Source: [Mycobacterium] fortunisiensis (GTDB lineage: Bacteria; Actinomycetota; Actinomycetes; Mycobacteriales; Mycobacteriaceae). Taken from it: 64,000 nucleotides of DNA. Under the pieces are notes generated by a model that worked only from the letters and a program-made list of their open reading frames with translations, was not told where the DNA came from and searched no databases. Below, piece by piece: positions 35,213-43,517 of the stretch; positions within the stretch are counted from its first letter, which is position 1; every line of letters begins with the position of its first letter. Made by a program: the position numbers and the translations under genes. The stretch lies in contig NZ_VOMB01000002.1 in NCBI RefSeq assembly GCF_019050325.1, positions 372,001 to 436,000 on the forward strand, written 5' to 3'.

Positions 35213-37588
35213 TCAGCTCTGGGCTGCCAGCATCGCCCGCAACATCGACAGCATTTCCGAGCGTGACTCCGCACCCAGGCGCCGACGGATCCGGGCGACG
35301 TGGTGCTCGACGGTCTTCGCCGAGATGAACAACTGGCTGCCGATGTCGCGATAGGGCATACCCAAAAGCAGCAACTCGGCCACCTCGCGCTCGCGGTCGG
35401 ACAACCTCGTCGACGACGGGGCCGGGCCGGGCTGGGTGGCGGCCCCCACCGCCGGGGACGTGCCCTCGACGTCGTCGGCCGCACCGGTCTGTTTGAGATC
35501 GCGGGCCAGCTGCAGCATCGCCTGCGACACCCGGGCATCGGGGGTCTGCAGCGCGGCCTGGCTGGCCAGCCGGGTGCCGTCCCAGGTCAGGCCGAACTGC
35601 GACAGCGACCGGGCCGCCGCGCCGACCTCGTCGGTGTCGACGTGATTGGCCAGCACCCGCAACCAGGTGCGGCCGGCCTGGGCCAGTGCCCGGGCGAAGG
35701 CGCTGTGCCCGGCCGCGGCGGTCAGTGCCTGCCCGTGCGGGGCGACGGCTGCCGGGGAGTTGGCCAGGATCCCGGCATGCACACCGGCCCAGCGCAGCGG
35801 CACCGACCACAACACCGGATTGCCGAGCGCGTCGAGCAGGCCGAAGGCCTCGGCCAGGCTGTGCTCGAGCCGGTCCATCTGGCGCATCCTGGCCCCGGCC
35901 ACCCACAACTCGCCGAGCGGGAGCAGGGAGAACAGGTCGATCGAATACTCGGCCAACACCTCGACCGCGGCATACCAGTGCTTCTGCACCGCGCCGCTGT
36001 CCCCGCTGCGCCGGGCGATCGCGGTACGCAGCGCGGCCGCCCACAACGCGTCCCGCCGGTGCAGGGCCGCACCGCTGTCGACGGCCGCCACGTCGGCCCC
36101 GGCCGCGCCGAGTTGACCGTCCTGCATCTTCACCCAACCCAGCAACAACCGATGCCGGGCGGTACTGAACACCTCATCGGTTGCCTCGCCGGCAGGGTCG
36201 CCGCCGCGCACGGCCCGGCCGATCACACTGCGCGCCCGAACCGAGTCACCGCCGTGCAGCGCGGCAAGCGTCACCAGCGCCGCCGGGGTATCAGGTGCCA
36301 CACCGGCGGTCTGATACTCGGCGGCGAGCGCCTGACCGAGCCGCGTCACCGCCACCGCGAACGGCTGATCCAGCGACAGCACCAGCCCTTCGGCCAGGGC
36401 CCGCCCCGCCCGTGCCGAGGAGGTCGGCGGTCCGGTGAGGTTCGATCCCGACGACGCGCGCGCCGCGTCGCCGTCACCGGTGGCGATCGAGACGATCGTG
36501 GCCGCCGAGCTGATCAGGGTGTCCGGACATGGGCCCAGCCACCGGAACAGGTCGGCGGCCTGGGCCGCGTTGCCGTCGTGCATGGCCACGCTGGCTGCGA
36601 TCCGGACCGCAGCGGCCCGTTCGGCCTCGTCATCGGAGCTGAGGAGCTCGTCCGCCATCCGGGCGGCGGTCCGGCAATCCCCGGCCAGCGCCAAGGCGTC
36701 GGCCAGCCGGGTGGTCACGGTGGTCGCGCCGGCCATGACCGCGGCGCGGTAGAACTGAGCCGCCCGGGCCGGGCGCGCGTGCTGGCCGGCGGCATGATCG
36801 GCCAGCGCCGCGGCCAGCCGATCATCACGCAGTCCGTGCTCGGCCAGGCGCACCGCCAGATCGGCCGACAACGTGGACAGCTCCAGCTGCGACGCCAGCA
36901 GCGCGGTCTCGATCTCGTGGTGGCGGGCGGCACCGGCAATCTGTGCCAGCGACTCGTGCACCAACTGCTGGAATCGCTCGTCGTGGGAGGGCTCCACCAG
37001 GCCACTGGCCCGTGCCTGGTCCACCACCGCGACGGCGTCTTCGCGAGCCAGTCGCAACGCCGCAGCGACGTCGTCGGCACCGAGATCCTGACTGAGCGAG
37101 AGGATCAGCAGCGCATCCCGGACGTTCTGGTCCACCCGCCGCAGCCGCTGCGGCAGTGCCAGCCGGTCCGCCCGGGCCGAGGTCACCGGGTCGAGGTGGA
37201 TGACCGGGTTCTCCCGTTCCAACGCCAGGGTCAGCGCACGCAGTGACCGTCGCTGGATCAACGGCTCGGTGGCCACCACGACAGTCGCCGTCGGATCTGC
37301 GACCTGCTCTGTGAGACAGTCGATTTCGTCATCGTCGAGCAGGTGTGCGTCGTCCACGACGAACACCGCCCCGGCCGGATCCCCGGGCCGCGGAGCCCGG
37401 GTCAGCACCACGGCACCGGCGTCGCGGAACGCCGCCCGCAGCGCCGCGAGCGTCGCGCTCTTCCCGGTGCCGATGCCACCGGACACCAACAGCCTGACCG
37501 GTGCCGTCGGGGCGCCCAGGACAGTGTCGACGGCGGCTCGGGCGGCCAACGGAAGCTCCGGAACAGGCTCCGGCGCCGGCGCGGTCAT
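35213..37588 (-). CDS. iniR: STAND-type ATPase/LuxR regulator IniR (Rv0339c)
   Basis: 791 aa. Walker A SGGIGTGKSATL (37-44 in the P-loop), Walker B AVFVVDDAHLL (about 74-84), a winged-helix-like region, then ~450 residues of helical repeats (TPR-like), and a C-terminal LuxR helix-turn-helix LSDREREVAELLLLGMPYRD ... FISAKTVEHHVARIRRRLG (about 727-775). The M. tuberculosis/M. marinum orthologue IniR activates iniBAC on envelope stress and was reported to respond to trehalose. It starts nine bases after the Hsp70-like gene at 37598, so the two are cotranscribed, divergent from the Rv0340-like gene and iniBAC. Confidence 0.92.
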   Translation of the reverse strand: MTAPAPEPVPELPLAARAAVDTVLGAPTAPVRLLVSGGIGTGKSATLAALRAAFRDAGAVVLTRAPRPGDPAGAVFVVDDAHLLDDDEIDCLTEQVADPTATVVVATEPLIQRRSLRALTLALERENPVIHLDPVTSARADRLALPQRLRRVDQNVRDALLILSLSQDLGADDVAAALRLAREDAVAVVDQARASGLVEPSHDERFQQLVHESLAQIAGAARHHEIETALLASQLELSTLSADLAVRLAEHGLRDDRLAAALADHAAGQHARPARAAQFYRAAVMAGATTVTTRLADALALAGDCRTAARMADELLSSDDEAERAAAVRIAASVAMHDGNAAQAADLFRWLGPCPDTLISSAATIVSIATGDGDAARASSGSNLTGPPTSSARAGRALAEGLVLSLDQPFAVAVTRLGQALAAEYQTAGVAPDTPAALVTLAALHGGDSVRARSVIGRAVRGGDPAGEATDEVFSTARHRLLLGWVKMQDGQLGAAGADVAAVDSGAALHRRDALWAAALRTAIARRSGDSGAVQKHWYAAVEVLAEYSIDLFSLLPLGELWVAGARMRQMDRLEHSLAEAFGLLDALGNPVLWSVPLRWAGVHAGILANSPAAVAPHGQALTAAAGHSAFARALAQAGRTWLRVLANHVDTDEVGAAARSLSQFGLTWDGTRLASQAALQTPDARVSQAMLQLARDLKQTGAADDVEGTSPAVGAATQPGPAPSSTRLSDREREVAELLLLGMPYRDIGSQLFISAKTVEHHVARIRRRLGAESRSEMLSMLRAMLAAQS

Positions 37589-37597
37589 CGTGCCGGC

Positions 37598-39391
37598 CTA
37601 GGCGCCGCCGCCGTCGCCGGAGTCGGCCGCAGTGGTGGTGGGTGGCGCCGCCGTGGTGGTTGGCGGGTTGGTGGTGGTCGGCGGCTGCGTGGTGGTCGTC
37701 GGTGGTTGGGTCGTTGTGGTGCGCGTGGTCGTGGTGGTGGTGGTCGGCTGCGTCGTCGTTGTCGTCGTGGTGGTCGGACTCGTTGTCGTGGTGGTGGTTT
37801 CGGACTCAGAGGTCGGCTCAGACGTCGTGGTTTCCGGAGGCGGCGGCGGGGGTGCGATGACCGTGGTGGTCTCGATCCCGTCCGGGCCCTGGGTCACGGT
37901 GGTGACCGGTTCCGGCGGCGGCCCCTCCGGGGACGGACCCATCGAATACGTGGTGCTGGTTTCGGTGACCGGCGAGGAATCCCCCTCCGAGCTGGTCAAG
38001 GTGACGGCGAGCCCACCGGCGGCCAGCAACGCGGCCGCGGCCGCCGCGCCGAAGAGGATCGGCGGGCGTTTGTACCAGGGCAGCGGCGTCGGCGCGGCGT
38101 CGTACATCTCCTCGTCGTGGCTGAACTCCACCGCCGGCCGCGCCGCGGCCGTACCCGCGGTGGCGTCGTAATCGCCCCCCTCGTAGGGGACCGGCTCGCT
38201 TCCGGGCGCATCGTCCTGCGACCAGGCCAGGGCGCCGAACGCGGCCGAATCGCCACCGTTGGCGGCCGGGGCCGCGGTTGTCGGGGCCATGCCGGTGGGC
38301 GCCATCCCGGTCGGGGCCATCCCGGTGGGCGCGTCGGCGGCGGCCACCTCCGGCGCCATCCCGGTGGGCGCGCCGGCCTCGGCCACGCGGTCGGCGACCA
38401 GCGCAGCACCGGTGGCCACGACGAGCGCCGGCTGCGGGGTGGTGACGACGGGAGCGCGTAGCCGCTCCGACAGGCGTTGGGTCACCAGGGGGATCGCCGC
38501 CCCGCCACCGACGGTGGCCACGGCCGTCACGCTGGACACCGCAATGTTGTTGCGCTGCAACGTGTCCTCGATGGCATCGAGCAGGCCGGCGAGCGGTGCC
38601 GAGACGAGCTGGTCGAGTTCGGGCCGCGTCACCCTGACATCGGCGTGAAACCCGGGCAGCTCGGTGGGGATCGCGGTGGCGGTCTCGGCGGAGAGCCGCT
38701 CCTTGGCCTGACGGCACTCGGCCCGCAACCGCGTGAGCGAGCCGACCGCCGCGGTGCCCGCCGGGTCGGTGTCGTTGGCTGTGGCGACACCGCTGAGCAC
38801 GTGATTGAGCAGGGCCTGGTCGATCTGGTCGCCGGAGAAATCGGGGTAGCGGACGGTTGTCCCGATGGGGGTGAAACCGGCGCCGGCGTCGGCCAATGTC
38901 ACGCTGGTGCCACTGCCGCCGAGGTCGCACAACACCACCACGCCGTCGGCCGGCAACCCCGGCTGGGCCTGCAGCGTGGCCAGCGCGGTCAGGGAATCCG
39001 GTACCAGCGCCGGCGGCACGCCGTCGGGGGTCAGCGCGGGCTTGTTGCGCAGTGCCGCGCGCAGCGCACCGATGGTGCCGGGGCCCCAGTGCGCCGGGAC
39101 GGCGATCGCGATCGGTGCGCCACCGCCGGCGAGGCGGGCCATCACATCCAGCGCCTCGGCCAGCACCAGCTCACCGCGGTGTTGGGAGCCGTCGGCGGCG
39201 ACCAGCGGTACCGGATCCCCGACTCGCTCGACGAACCCGGCCAGCGGCAGGCCGTTACCGGTGTACTCGCCCACCTCAGGTGCGCGGTCGCTGTACAGGG
39301 TGAGGATCGATCGGCGGATCACTGGTTCGCGGCCTTCGCGGGCGGCTACCAGGTTGGTCATCCCGATCGACAACCCCAGTGCGTCGGTCAT
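37598..39391 (-). CDS. Membrane-anchored Hsp70-like protein cotranscribed with iniR
   Basis: 597 aa. Hsp70 nucleotide-binding blocks: [99 protein letters not shown]. Note GMTN instead of GTTN in phosphate 1. A spacer with four tandem APTGM units (about 335-362) precedes PLPWYKRPPILF, a membrane helix (about 440-463) and a Thr/Pro tail with runs of up to eight Thr. No substrate-binding domain. It has AGGAG 11 bases before ATG 39391. Sitting in one transcript with iniR, it may be the membrane sensor or client handler of that regulator; this is inference. Confidence 0.87.
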   Translation of the reverse strand: MTDALGLSIGMTNLVAAREGREPVIRRSILTLYSDRAPEVGEYTGNGLPLAGFVERVGDPVPLVAADGSQHRGELVLAEALDVMARLAGGGAPIAIAVPAHWGPGTIGALRAALRNKPALTPDGVPPALVPDSLTALATLQAQPGLPADGVVVLCDLGGSGTSVTLADAGAGFTPIGTTVRYPDFSGDQIDQALLNHVLSGVATANDTDPAGTAAVGSLTRLRAECRQAKERLSAETATAIPTELPGFHADVRVTRPELDQLVSAPLAGLLDAIEDTLQRNNIAVSSVTAVATVGGGAAIPLVTQRLSERLRAPVVTTPQPALVVATGAALVADRVAEAGAPTGMAPEVAAADAPTGMAPTGMAPTGMAPTTAAPAANGGDSAAFGALAWSQDDAPGSEPVPYEGGDYDATAGTAAARPAVEFSHDEEMYDAAPTPLPWYKRPPILFGAAAAAALLAAGGLAVTLTSSEGDSSPVTETSTTYSMGPSPEGPPPEPVTTVTQGPDGIETTTVIAPPPPPPETTTSEPTSESETTTTTTSPTTTTTTTTQPTTTTTTTRTTTTQPPTTTTQPPTTTNPPTTTAAPPTTTAADSGDGGGA

Positions 39392-39461
39392 CAGGCGTCA
39401 CTCCTGTTGTCTCGGCCGAACCCCACCATAACCGCTGCATCCCCCAGGTCCGGTGATTGTT

Positions 39462-39471
39462 CCCCTAGTGG
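39462..39471 (+). promoter_or_regulatory. CCCCTANTGG element, copy 1
   Basis: CCCCTAGTGG in the 197-bp divergent region between the Hsp70-like/iniR operon and the Rv0340-like gene. Candidate IniR site, as the same element recurs upstream of iniB. Confidence 0.5.
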
Positions 39472-39478
39472 CGTCAAT

Positions 39479-39488
39479 CCCCTAATGG
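39479..39488 (+). promoter_or_regulatory. CCCCTANTGG element, copy 2
   Basis: CCCCTAATGG, 17 bp after copy 1; a further half element CCCCTAAT follows 15 bp later (39494-39501). Confidence 0.5.
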
Positions 39489-39588
39489 GCCTCCCCCTAA
39501 TCACCCTTGGTCAGCGGTGGGTTCAGCACCGATCCCAGGGCCTGCGGCGCTGGCTAGCATTCGAAGCGAACCGTGGAGGAGGTGCAGC

Positions 39589-40137
39589 ATGGCGAACTCG
39601 CTGCTGGACTTTGTCATGTCCCTGGTGCGCGATCCCGACGCCGCTGCCCGCTACGCCGCAGATCCGGCCCAGGCCATCGCCGACGCCCACCTGGCCGATG
39701 TGACCAGCGCAGACGTGAACAATCTGATCCCGGTGGTGTCAGAGTCGCTGTCGATGACCGGCAGCAACGGCGGGTGGGGCGACCTCGGCGCATCCGACGA
39801 CGGCGGCAACGTCTGGGCCAGCGGCGCGGCCACTGCGGCGTTCGACGCGTTCGATGACCACGTGCCGTTCGACAACCCCGACGATGCCTGGGGTGCCACG
39901 GCCGGACCGGTGATCGACCAGTCGGACTCCGGGCAGCCGGCGTCGAGCATCGACGCTGCCGATCTCACCCAGCAGCCCCTGGATGACCTGTCATCGCAGC
40001 TCAACCAGCCTGCCATCGAGGAGGTCCCGATCCTGGACCCGGCTTCGGACCTGGATTCGGGCCTGGACTGGGCCCACCCGGTCACCGAGGACCCGCAGCA
40101 CCCCCACGACGCCGGCGGCTTCGACATATTCGACTGA
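39589..40137 (+). CDS. Rv0340-like protein with IniB N-terminal module
   Basis: 182 aa. The first ~45 residues, ANSLLDFVMSLVRDPDAAAR then YAADPAQAIADAHLADVTSA, match the start of IniB (LIDFILDLFRSPASAASFIA then DPDGSLRDAGLPNVTAA), so the two share a module. The remainder is acidic and low in complexity (many Asp, Ser, Gln, Pro) with no signal peptide or membrane helix. By position it is Rv0340. GGAGGAGGT lies six to seven bases before ATG 39589. It is divergent from the Hsp70-like/iniR operon and ends at a strong terminator, so it is transcribed apart from iniB. Role unknown, presumably in the same envelope-stress response. Confidence 0.85.
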   Translation: MANSLLDFVMSLVRDPDAAARYAADPAQAIADAHLADVTSADVNNLIPVVSESLSMTGSNGGWGDLGASDDGGNVWASGAATAAFDAFDDHVPFDNPDDAWGATAGPVIDQSDSGQPASSIDAADLTQQPLDDLSSQLNQPAIEEVPILDPASDLDSGLDWAHPVTEDPQHPHDAGGFDIFD

Positions 40138-40155
40138 TCTGATCTGGATTCCGCT

Positions 40156-40184
40156 AAGCGCACGACCGCAACGGTCGTGCGCTT
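40156..40184 (+). terminator. Hairpin terminator after the Rv0340-like gene
   Basis: 13-pair perfect stem AAGCGCACGACCG / CGGTCGTGCGCTT with loop CAA, followed by ATTG. It lies 18 bp past the stop and separates this gene from the iniB promoter. Confidence 0.8.
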
Positions 40185-40234
40185 ATTGCGTTCACCTGCA
40201 GAAATATCGGGCGTTCAGGTCATCCCCGAGGAAT

Positions 40235-40276
40235 CCCCTAATCCCCTATTGGGGTCACCCCCGACACCCCGAGTGG
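40235..40276 (+). promoter_or_regulatory. CCCCTANTGG cluster upstream of iniB
   Basis: Half element CCCCTAAT (40235-40242), full palindromic CCCCTATTGGGG (40243-40254), and the one-base variant CCCCGAGTGG (40267-40276). They sit 133-174 bp before the iniB start and match the elements upstream of the Rv0340-like gene. Confidence 0.55.
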
Positions 40277-40408
40277 GGGTGATGCGGGGAGGGGAACCGA
40301 CCCCGTTTCCGGCGCGATGGGGCGCCCATAACGTTGTCCCCAGATCGCCGGAGAGCCCGGCGGGGGACTCACCAGAGACTCCCAGCAACATCCGAAAGGG
40401 TTGGAGAC

Positions 40409-41542
40409 ATGACCACTCTGATCGACTTCATCCTGGACCTGTTCCGCAGCCCGGCCTCGGCAGCCTCGTTCATCGCCGACCCGGACGGCAGCCTGCGTGA
40501 CGCCGGCCTGCCCAACGTCACGGCGGCCCAGCTGCACGCCGTCGCGGCCACCGCGGCGCCGGCCGGTGTCCTGCTCGGCGGCGGCAACCCGGTCCTCGGC
40601 CTGCAGCGGGCGGTCGCCGACCACCACAGCATCCCGGCCTCGTTCGGCAACCCGGCCTCGTTCGGGAATCAGGTCGCCTCGCCGTTCTCACCGCAGACGC
40701 AGTACGCGCCGGAGGTCGCCAGCAACAACGACACCGAGTGGGCCAGCCACAACAACGTGCCGGTGATGAGCCCCAACCAGGACGCCGGCGCCAACGCCCA
40801 GCAGGGTGCGTTCAACCTCGGCTTCGGTGACATCACCTTCGGCGACAAGAGCACCAACACCGCCACCAACGGCGGCGTGGTGGTCGACGGGGACAACGAC
40901 GGCGACATCGTCAGCGGCGACGGCGCGGTGCTCGGTGACGGCAACACCATGAACAACGGTGACATCTGGGCCGGCTCCGGCTCGCATGTCGCGGTGGGCA
41001 AGGACAACGAGATCGAGGACAACTCGCAGCACGCCGGCGGCGACCTGATCTCCGGCAACGACGGCCCGGTGATCAGCGATGTCGACATGAGCGGAGGCCA
41101 CGGCGGTGGCGCGTCCGGCGGCGACAGCCTGATCGGCATCGGCAGCGGTGATGCGTCCGGTGGCGACGGCGGCAACGCAGGTTCGATCATCCTCACCGAT
41201 GCCTCGACCACCGCGGTGGGCGGCAACCAGACCACCGTCGACGGTGACTACGGCAGCCGCAACACCCAGGACAACTCGGTGAACACCGCGGTCGAGCACG
41301 ACACCACCAGCAGCTACGAGGATCACTCCTCGAGCTACACGTCGAACATCGGGTCCGGCAACGACACCGCGTTCGGATCGAACAACGACACCGCGCTGGC
41401 GTCGAACAACGACACCGACACGTCGTTCGGGTCGCACAACGACACCAGCTCGGCGCTCGGTTCGGGCAACAGCTACGAGTCGCAGTCGCACACCGACATT
41501 GCGTCGCACAACCCGATCGAGACCGGATTCGACGCGTTCTGA
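40409..41542 (+). CDS. iniB: IniB, Gly/Asn/Asp-rich envelope-stress protein
   Basis: 377 aa. Residues 1-55 form the IniB module (TLIDFILDLFRSPASAASFI). The rest is low complexity: Gly/Asp/Asn-rich repeats such as GDGAVLGDGNTMNNGD, then a C-terminal series of N-D-T units (SGNDTAFGSNNDTALASNND onward). No signal peptide or membrane helix is visible. First gene of the isoniazid-inducible iniBAC operon, induced by cell-wall inhibitors in M. tuberculosis; the molecular role of IniB is not established. ATG 40409 has GGAG a few bases upstream. An 85-bp gap with a strong hairpin separates it from iniA. Confidence 0.92.
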   Translation: MTTLIDFILDLFRSPASAASFIADPDGSLRDAGLPNVTAAQLHAVAATAAPAGVLLGGGNPVLGLQRAVADHHSIPASFGNPASFGNQVASPFSPQTQYAPEVASNNDTEWASHNNVPVMSPNQDAGANAQQGAFNLGFGDITFGDKSTNTATNGGVVVDGDNDGDIVSGDGAVLGDGNTMNNGDIWAGSGSHVAVGKDNEIEDNSQHAGGDLISGNDGPVISDVDMSGGHGGGASGGDSLIGIGSGDASGGDGGNAGSIILTDASTTAVGGNQTTVDGDYGSRNTQDNSVNTAVEHDTTSSYEDHSSSYTSNIGSGNDTAFGSNNDTALASNNDTDTSFGSHNDTSSALGSGNSYESQSHTDIASHNPIETGFDAF

Positions 41543-41555
41543 TCCGCTTCACCCA

Positions 41556-41586
41556 GGGGCGGGGGCCATCCGTTGGTCCCCGCCCC
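41556..41586 (+). other. Intercistronic GC hairpin between iniB and iniA
   Basis: 13-pair stem GGGGCGGGGGCCA / TGGTCCCCGCCCC (one G-U) with loop TCCGT. It has no U-tract, so it is more likely an mRNA-stabilising or attenuating structure than a full terminator. Confidence 0.7.
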
Positions 41587-41627
41587 GTCCGCGCGCCTAC
41601 CGTTGAGCCCGGCAGGAGGGAATTTTG

Positions 41628-43472
41628 ATGACGCAACCCCAGGTCGCGACCGGCGGGCCGGCCAGACCCGTCAAGGTCATCGTCGAACTCATCGACCACA
41701 CCAGCTCGATCGCCGCCACCTATGATCGCGGTGACCTGGTGGAGCGGCTGCGGGTGGCGAAGGTGCGCATCAGCGATCCGCAGATCCGGGTGGTCATCGC
41801 CGGCCAGCTCAAACAGGGCAAGAGCCAGCTGCTCAACTCGCTGCTCAACATTCCGGTGGCCCGCGTCGGTGATGACGAGTCCACCGTGTTGGCCACCGTC
41901 GTCGCCCACGGCGAGCAGCCCTCGGCGCGCCTCGTGGTGGCCCGGCCCGACGGGGCCGAACCCGAACTGATCGACATCCCGCCGTCCGAGGTGACCAACG
42001 ATCTGCGTCGGGCCCCGCAGGCCGGCGGCCGCGAGGTGCTGCGGGTCGAGGTGACCGCCCCGAGTCCGATGCTCAAGGGTGGCCTGGCGTTCGTCGACAC
42101 CCCCGGTGTCGGTGGGCACGGGCAGCCACACCTGTCGGCCACCCTGGGGTTGCTGCCCGACGCCGACGCGCTGCTGATGGTCAGCGACACCAGCCAGGAA
42201 TTCACCGAGCCGGAGCTGACCTTCATCCGTCAGGCCATCGAAATCTGCCCGGTGGCAACGATTGTCGCCACCAAGACCGACCTGTACCCGCATTGGCGCC
42301 AGATCGTCGCGGCCAACACCGCGCACCTCCAGCGGGCCGGTATATCGACCCCGGTCACTCCGGTCTCCAGTGTGCTGCGCAGCCACGCGATCCAGCTCAA
42401 CGACAAAGAACTCAACGAGGAATCAAACTTCCCGGCCATCGTGAAGTTCCTCTCGGAGAAGGTTCTGAACCGTGAAACCGACCGCATCCGCGACGAGGTG
42501 GTGGCCGAGATCCATTCGGCCGCAGAGCATCTCCTGCTGGCCGTGGACTCCGAGCTGTCGGCGTTCACCGACCCGGGGGAACGTGAGCGGCTCACCTCCG
42601 ACCTGGAACGTCGCAAGCAGGAAGCCCAGGACGCCTTGCAGCACACCGCCTTGTGGCAGCAGGTGCTCAACGACGGCATATCCGATCTGACCGCCGACGT
42701 GGATCACGATCTGCGCCACCGGTTCCGCAACATCACCGCGCACACCGAGAAGGTGATCGATTCCGGCGACCCCACCCTGCACTGGGCCGAAATCGGCTCG
42801 GAACTGGAGGAGGCGGTGGCCACCGCGGTCGGTGACAACTTCGTCTGGGCCTACCAGCGCGCCGAGGCGCTGGCCGCCGAGGTGGCCCGCACCTTCACCG
42901 AGGCGGGCCTGGAGGCAGTGCAGTTGCCACAGATCGATGCCCGCGACATGGGTGCCGGATTTGGTGAGATGAAGTCGCTGGCGCGGCTGGAGGCCAAACC
43001 GATCAAGGCCGGGCACAAGGTGATCACCGGGATGCGCGGCTCCTACGGCGGTGTCCTGATGTTCGGCATGCTCACCTCGTTCGCCGGGCTCGGCATGTTC
43101 AACCCGCTGTCACTGGGCGCGGGTCTGGTGCTGGGCCGCAAGGCCTACAAGGAGGACATGGAGAACCGCATGCTGCGGGTGCGCAGCGAGGCCAAGGCCA
43201 ACATGCGCAAGTTCATCGACGACGTCGCCTTCGTCGTCGGCAAGGAGTCCCGGGACCGGCTCAAAGGCATTCAGCGCCAACTACGTGACCACTATCGCGA
43301 CATCGCCAACCAGACCACCCGCTCGCTCAACGAGTCCCTGCAGGCCACCCTCGCCGCGGCCAGGACAGAAGAGGCCGAGCGCAACACCCGGGTCAAGGAA
43401 CTGGAACGGCAGAAGAGCATTCTGACCCAGGTCGTCGACCACGCCCAGAAACTGGCCGCGCCGGGCAACTAA
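41628..43472 (+). CDS. iniA: Dynamin-like GTPase IniA
   Basis: 614 aa. G1 GQLKQGKSQLLN (59-70), G3 FVDTPGVGG (155-163), G4 TKTD (215-218), then long helical bundles of the neck and trunk. A hydrophobic stretch LMFGMLTSFAGLGMFNPLSL (about 480-500) fits the membrane-binding loop. Mycobacterial IniA was shown structurally to be a bacterial dynamin that mediates membrane fission, and it contributes to tolerance of isoniazid and ethambutol. AGGAGGG lies seven bases before ATG 41628. It acts at the inner face of the plasma membrane with IniC. Confidence 0.95.
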   Translation: MTQPQVATGGPARPVKVIVELIDHTSSIAATYDRGDLVERLRVAKVRISDPQIRVVIAGQLKQGKSQLLNSLLNIPVARVGDDESTVLATVVAHGEQPSARLVVARPDGAEPELIDIPPSEVTNDLRRAPQAGGREVLRVEVTAPSPMLKGGLAFVDTPGVGGHGQPHLSATLGLLPDADALLMVSDTSQEFTEPELTFIRQAIEICPVATIVATKTDLYPHWRQIVAANTAHLQRAGISTPVTPVSSVLRSHAIQLNDKELNEESNFPAIVKFLSEKVLNRETDRIRDEVVAEIHSAAEHLLLAVDSELSAFTDPGERERLTSDLERRKQEAQDALQHTALWQQVLNDGISDLTADVDHDLRHRFRNITAHTEKVIDSGDPTLHWAEIGSELEEAVATAVGDNFVWAYQRAEALAAEVARTFTEAGLEAVQLPQIDARDMGAGFGEMKSLARLEAKPIKAGHKVITGMRGSYGGVLMFGMLTSFAGLGMFNPLSLGAGLVLGRKAYKEDMENRMLRVRSEAKANMRKFIDDVAFVVGKESRDRLKGIQRQLRDHYRDIANQTTRSLNESLQATLAAARTEEAERNTRVKELERQKSILTQVVDHAQKLAAPGN

Positions 43473-43517
43473 GCTCCAAGAGTTGACTGTCGGTAGGAAA
43501 GGTACGGACTCCGCAGC

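Noticed and set aside
40138..40408. Riboswitch upstream of iniB
   Set aside because: iniBAC expression has been tied to vitamin B12 in M. marinum, but I see no cobalamin-box or other aptamer core; only a terminator and the CCCCTANTGG cluster.
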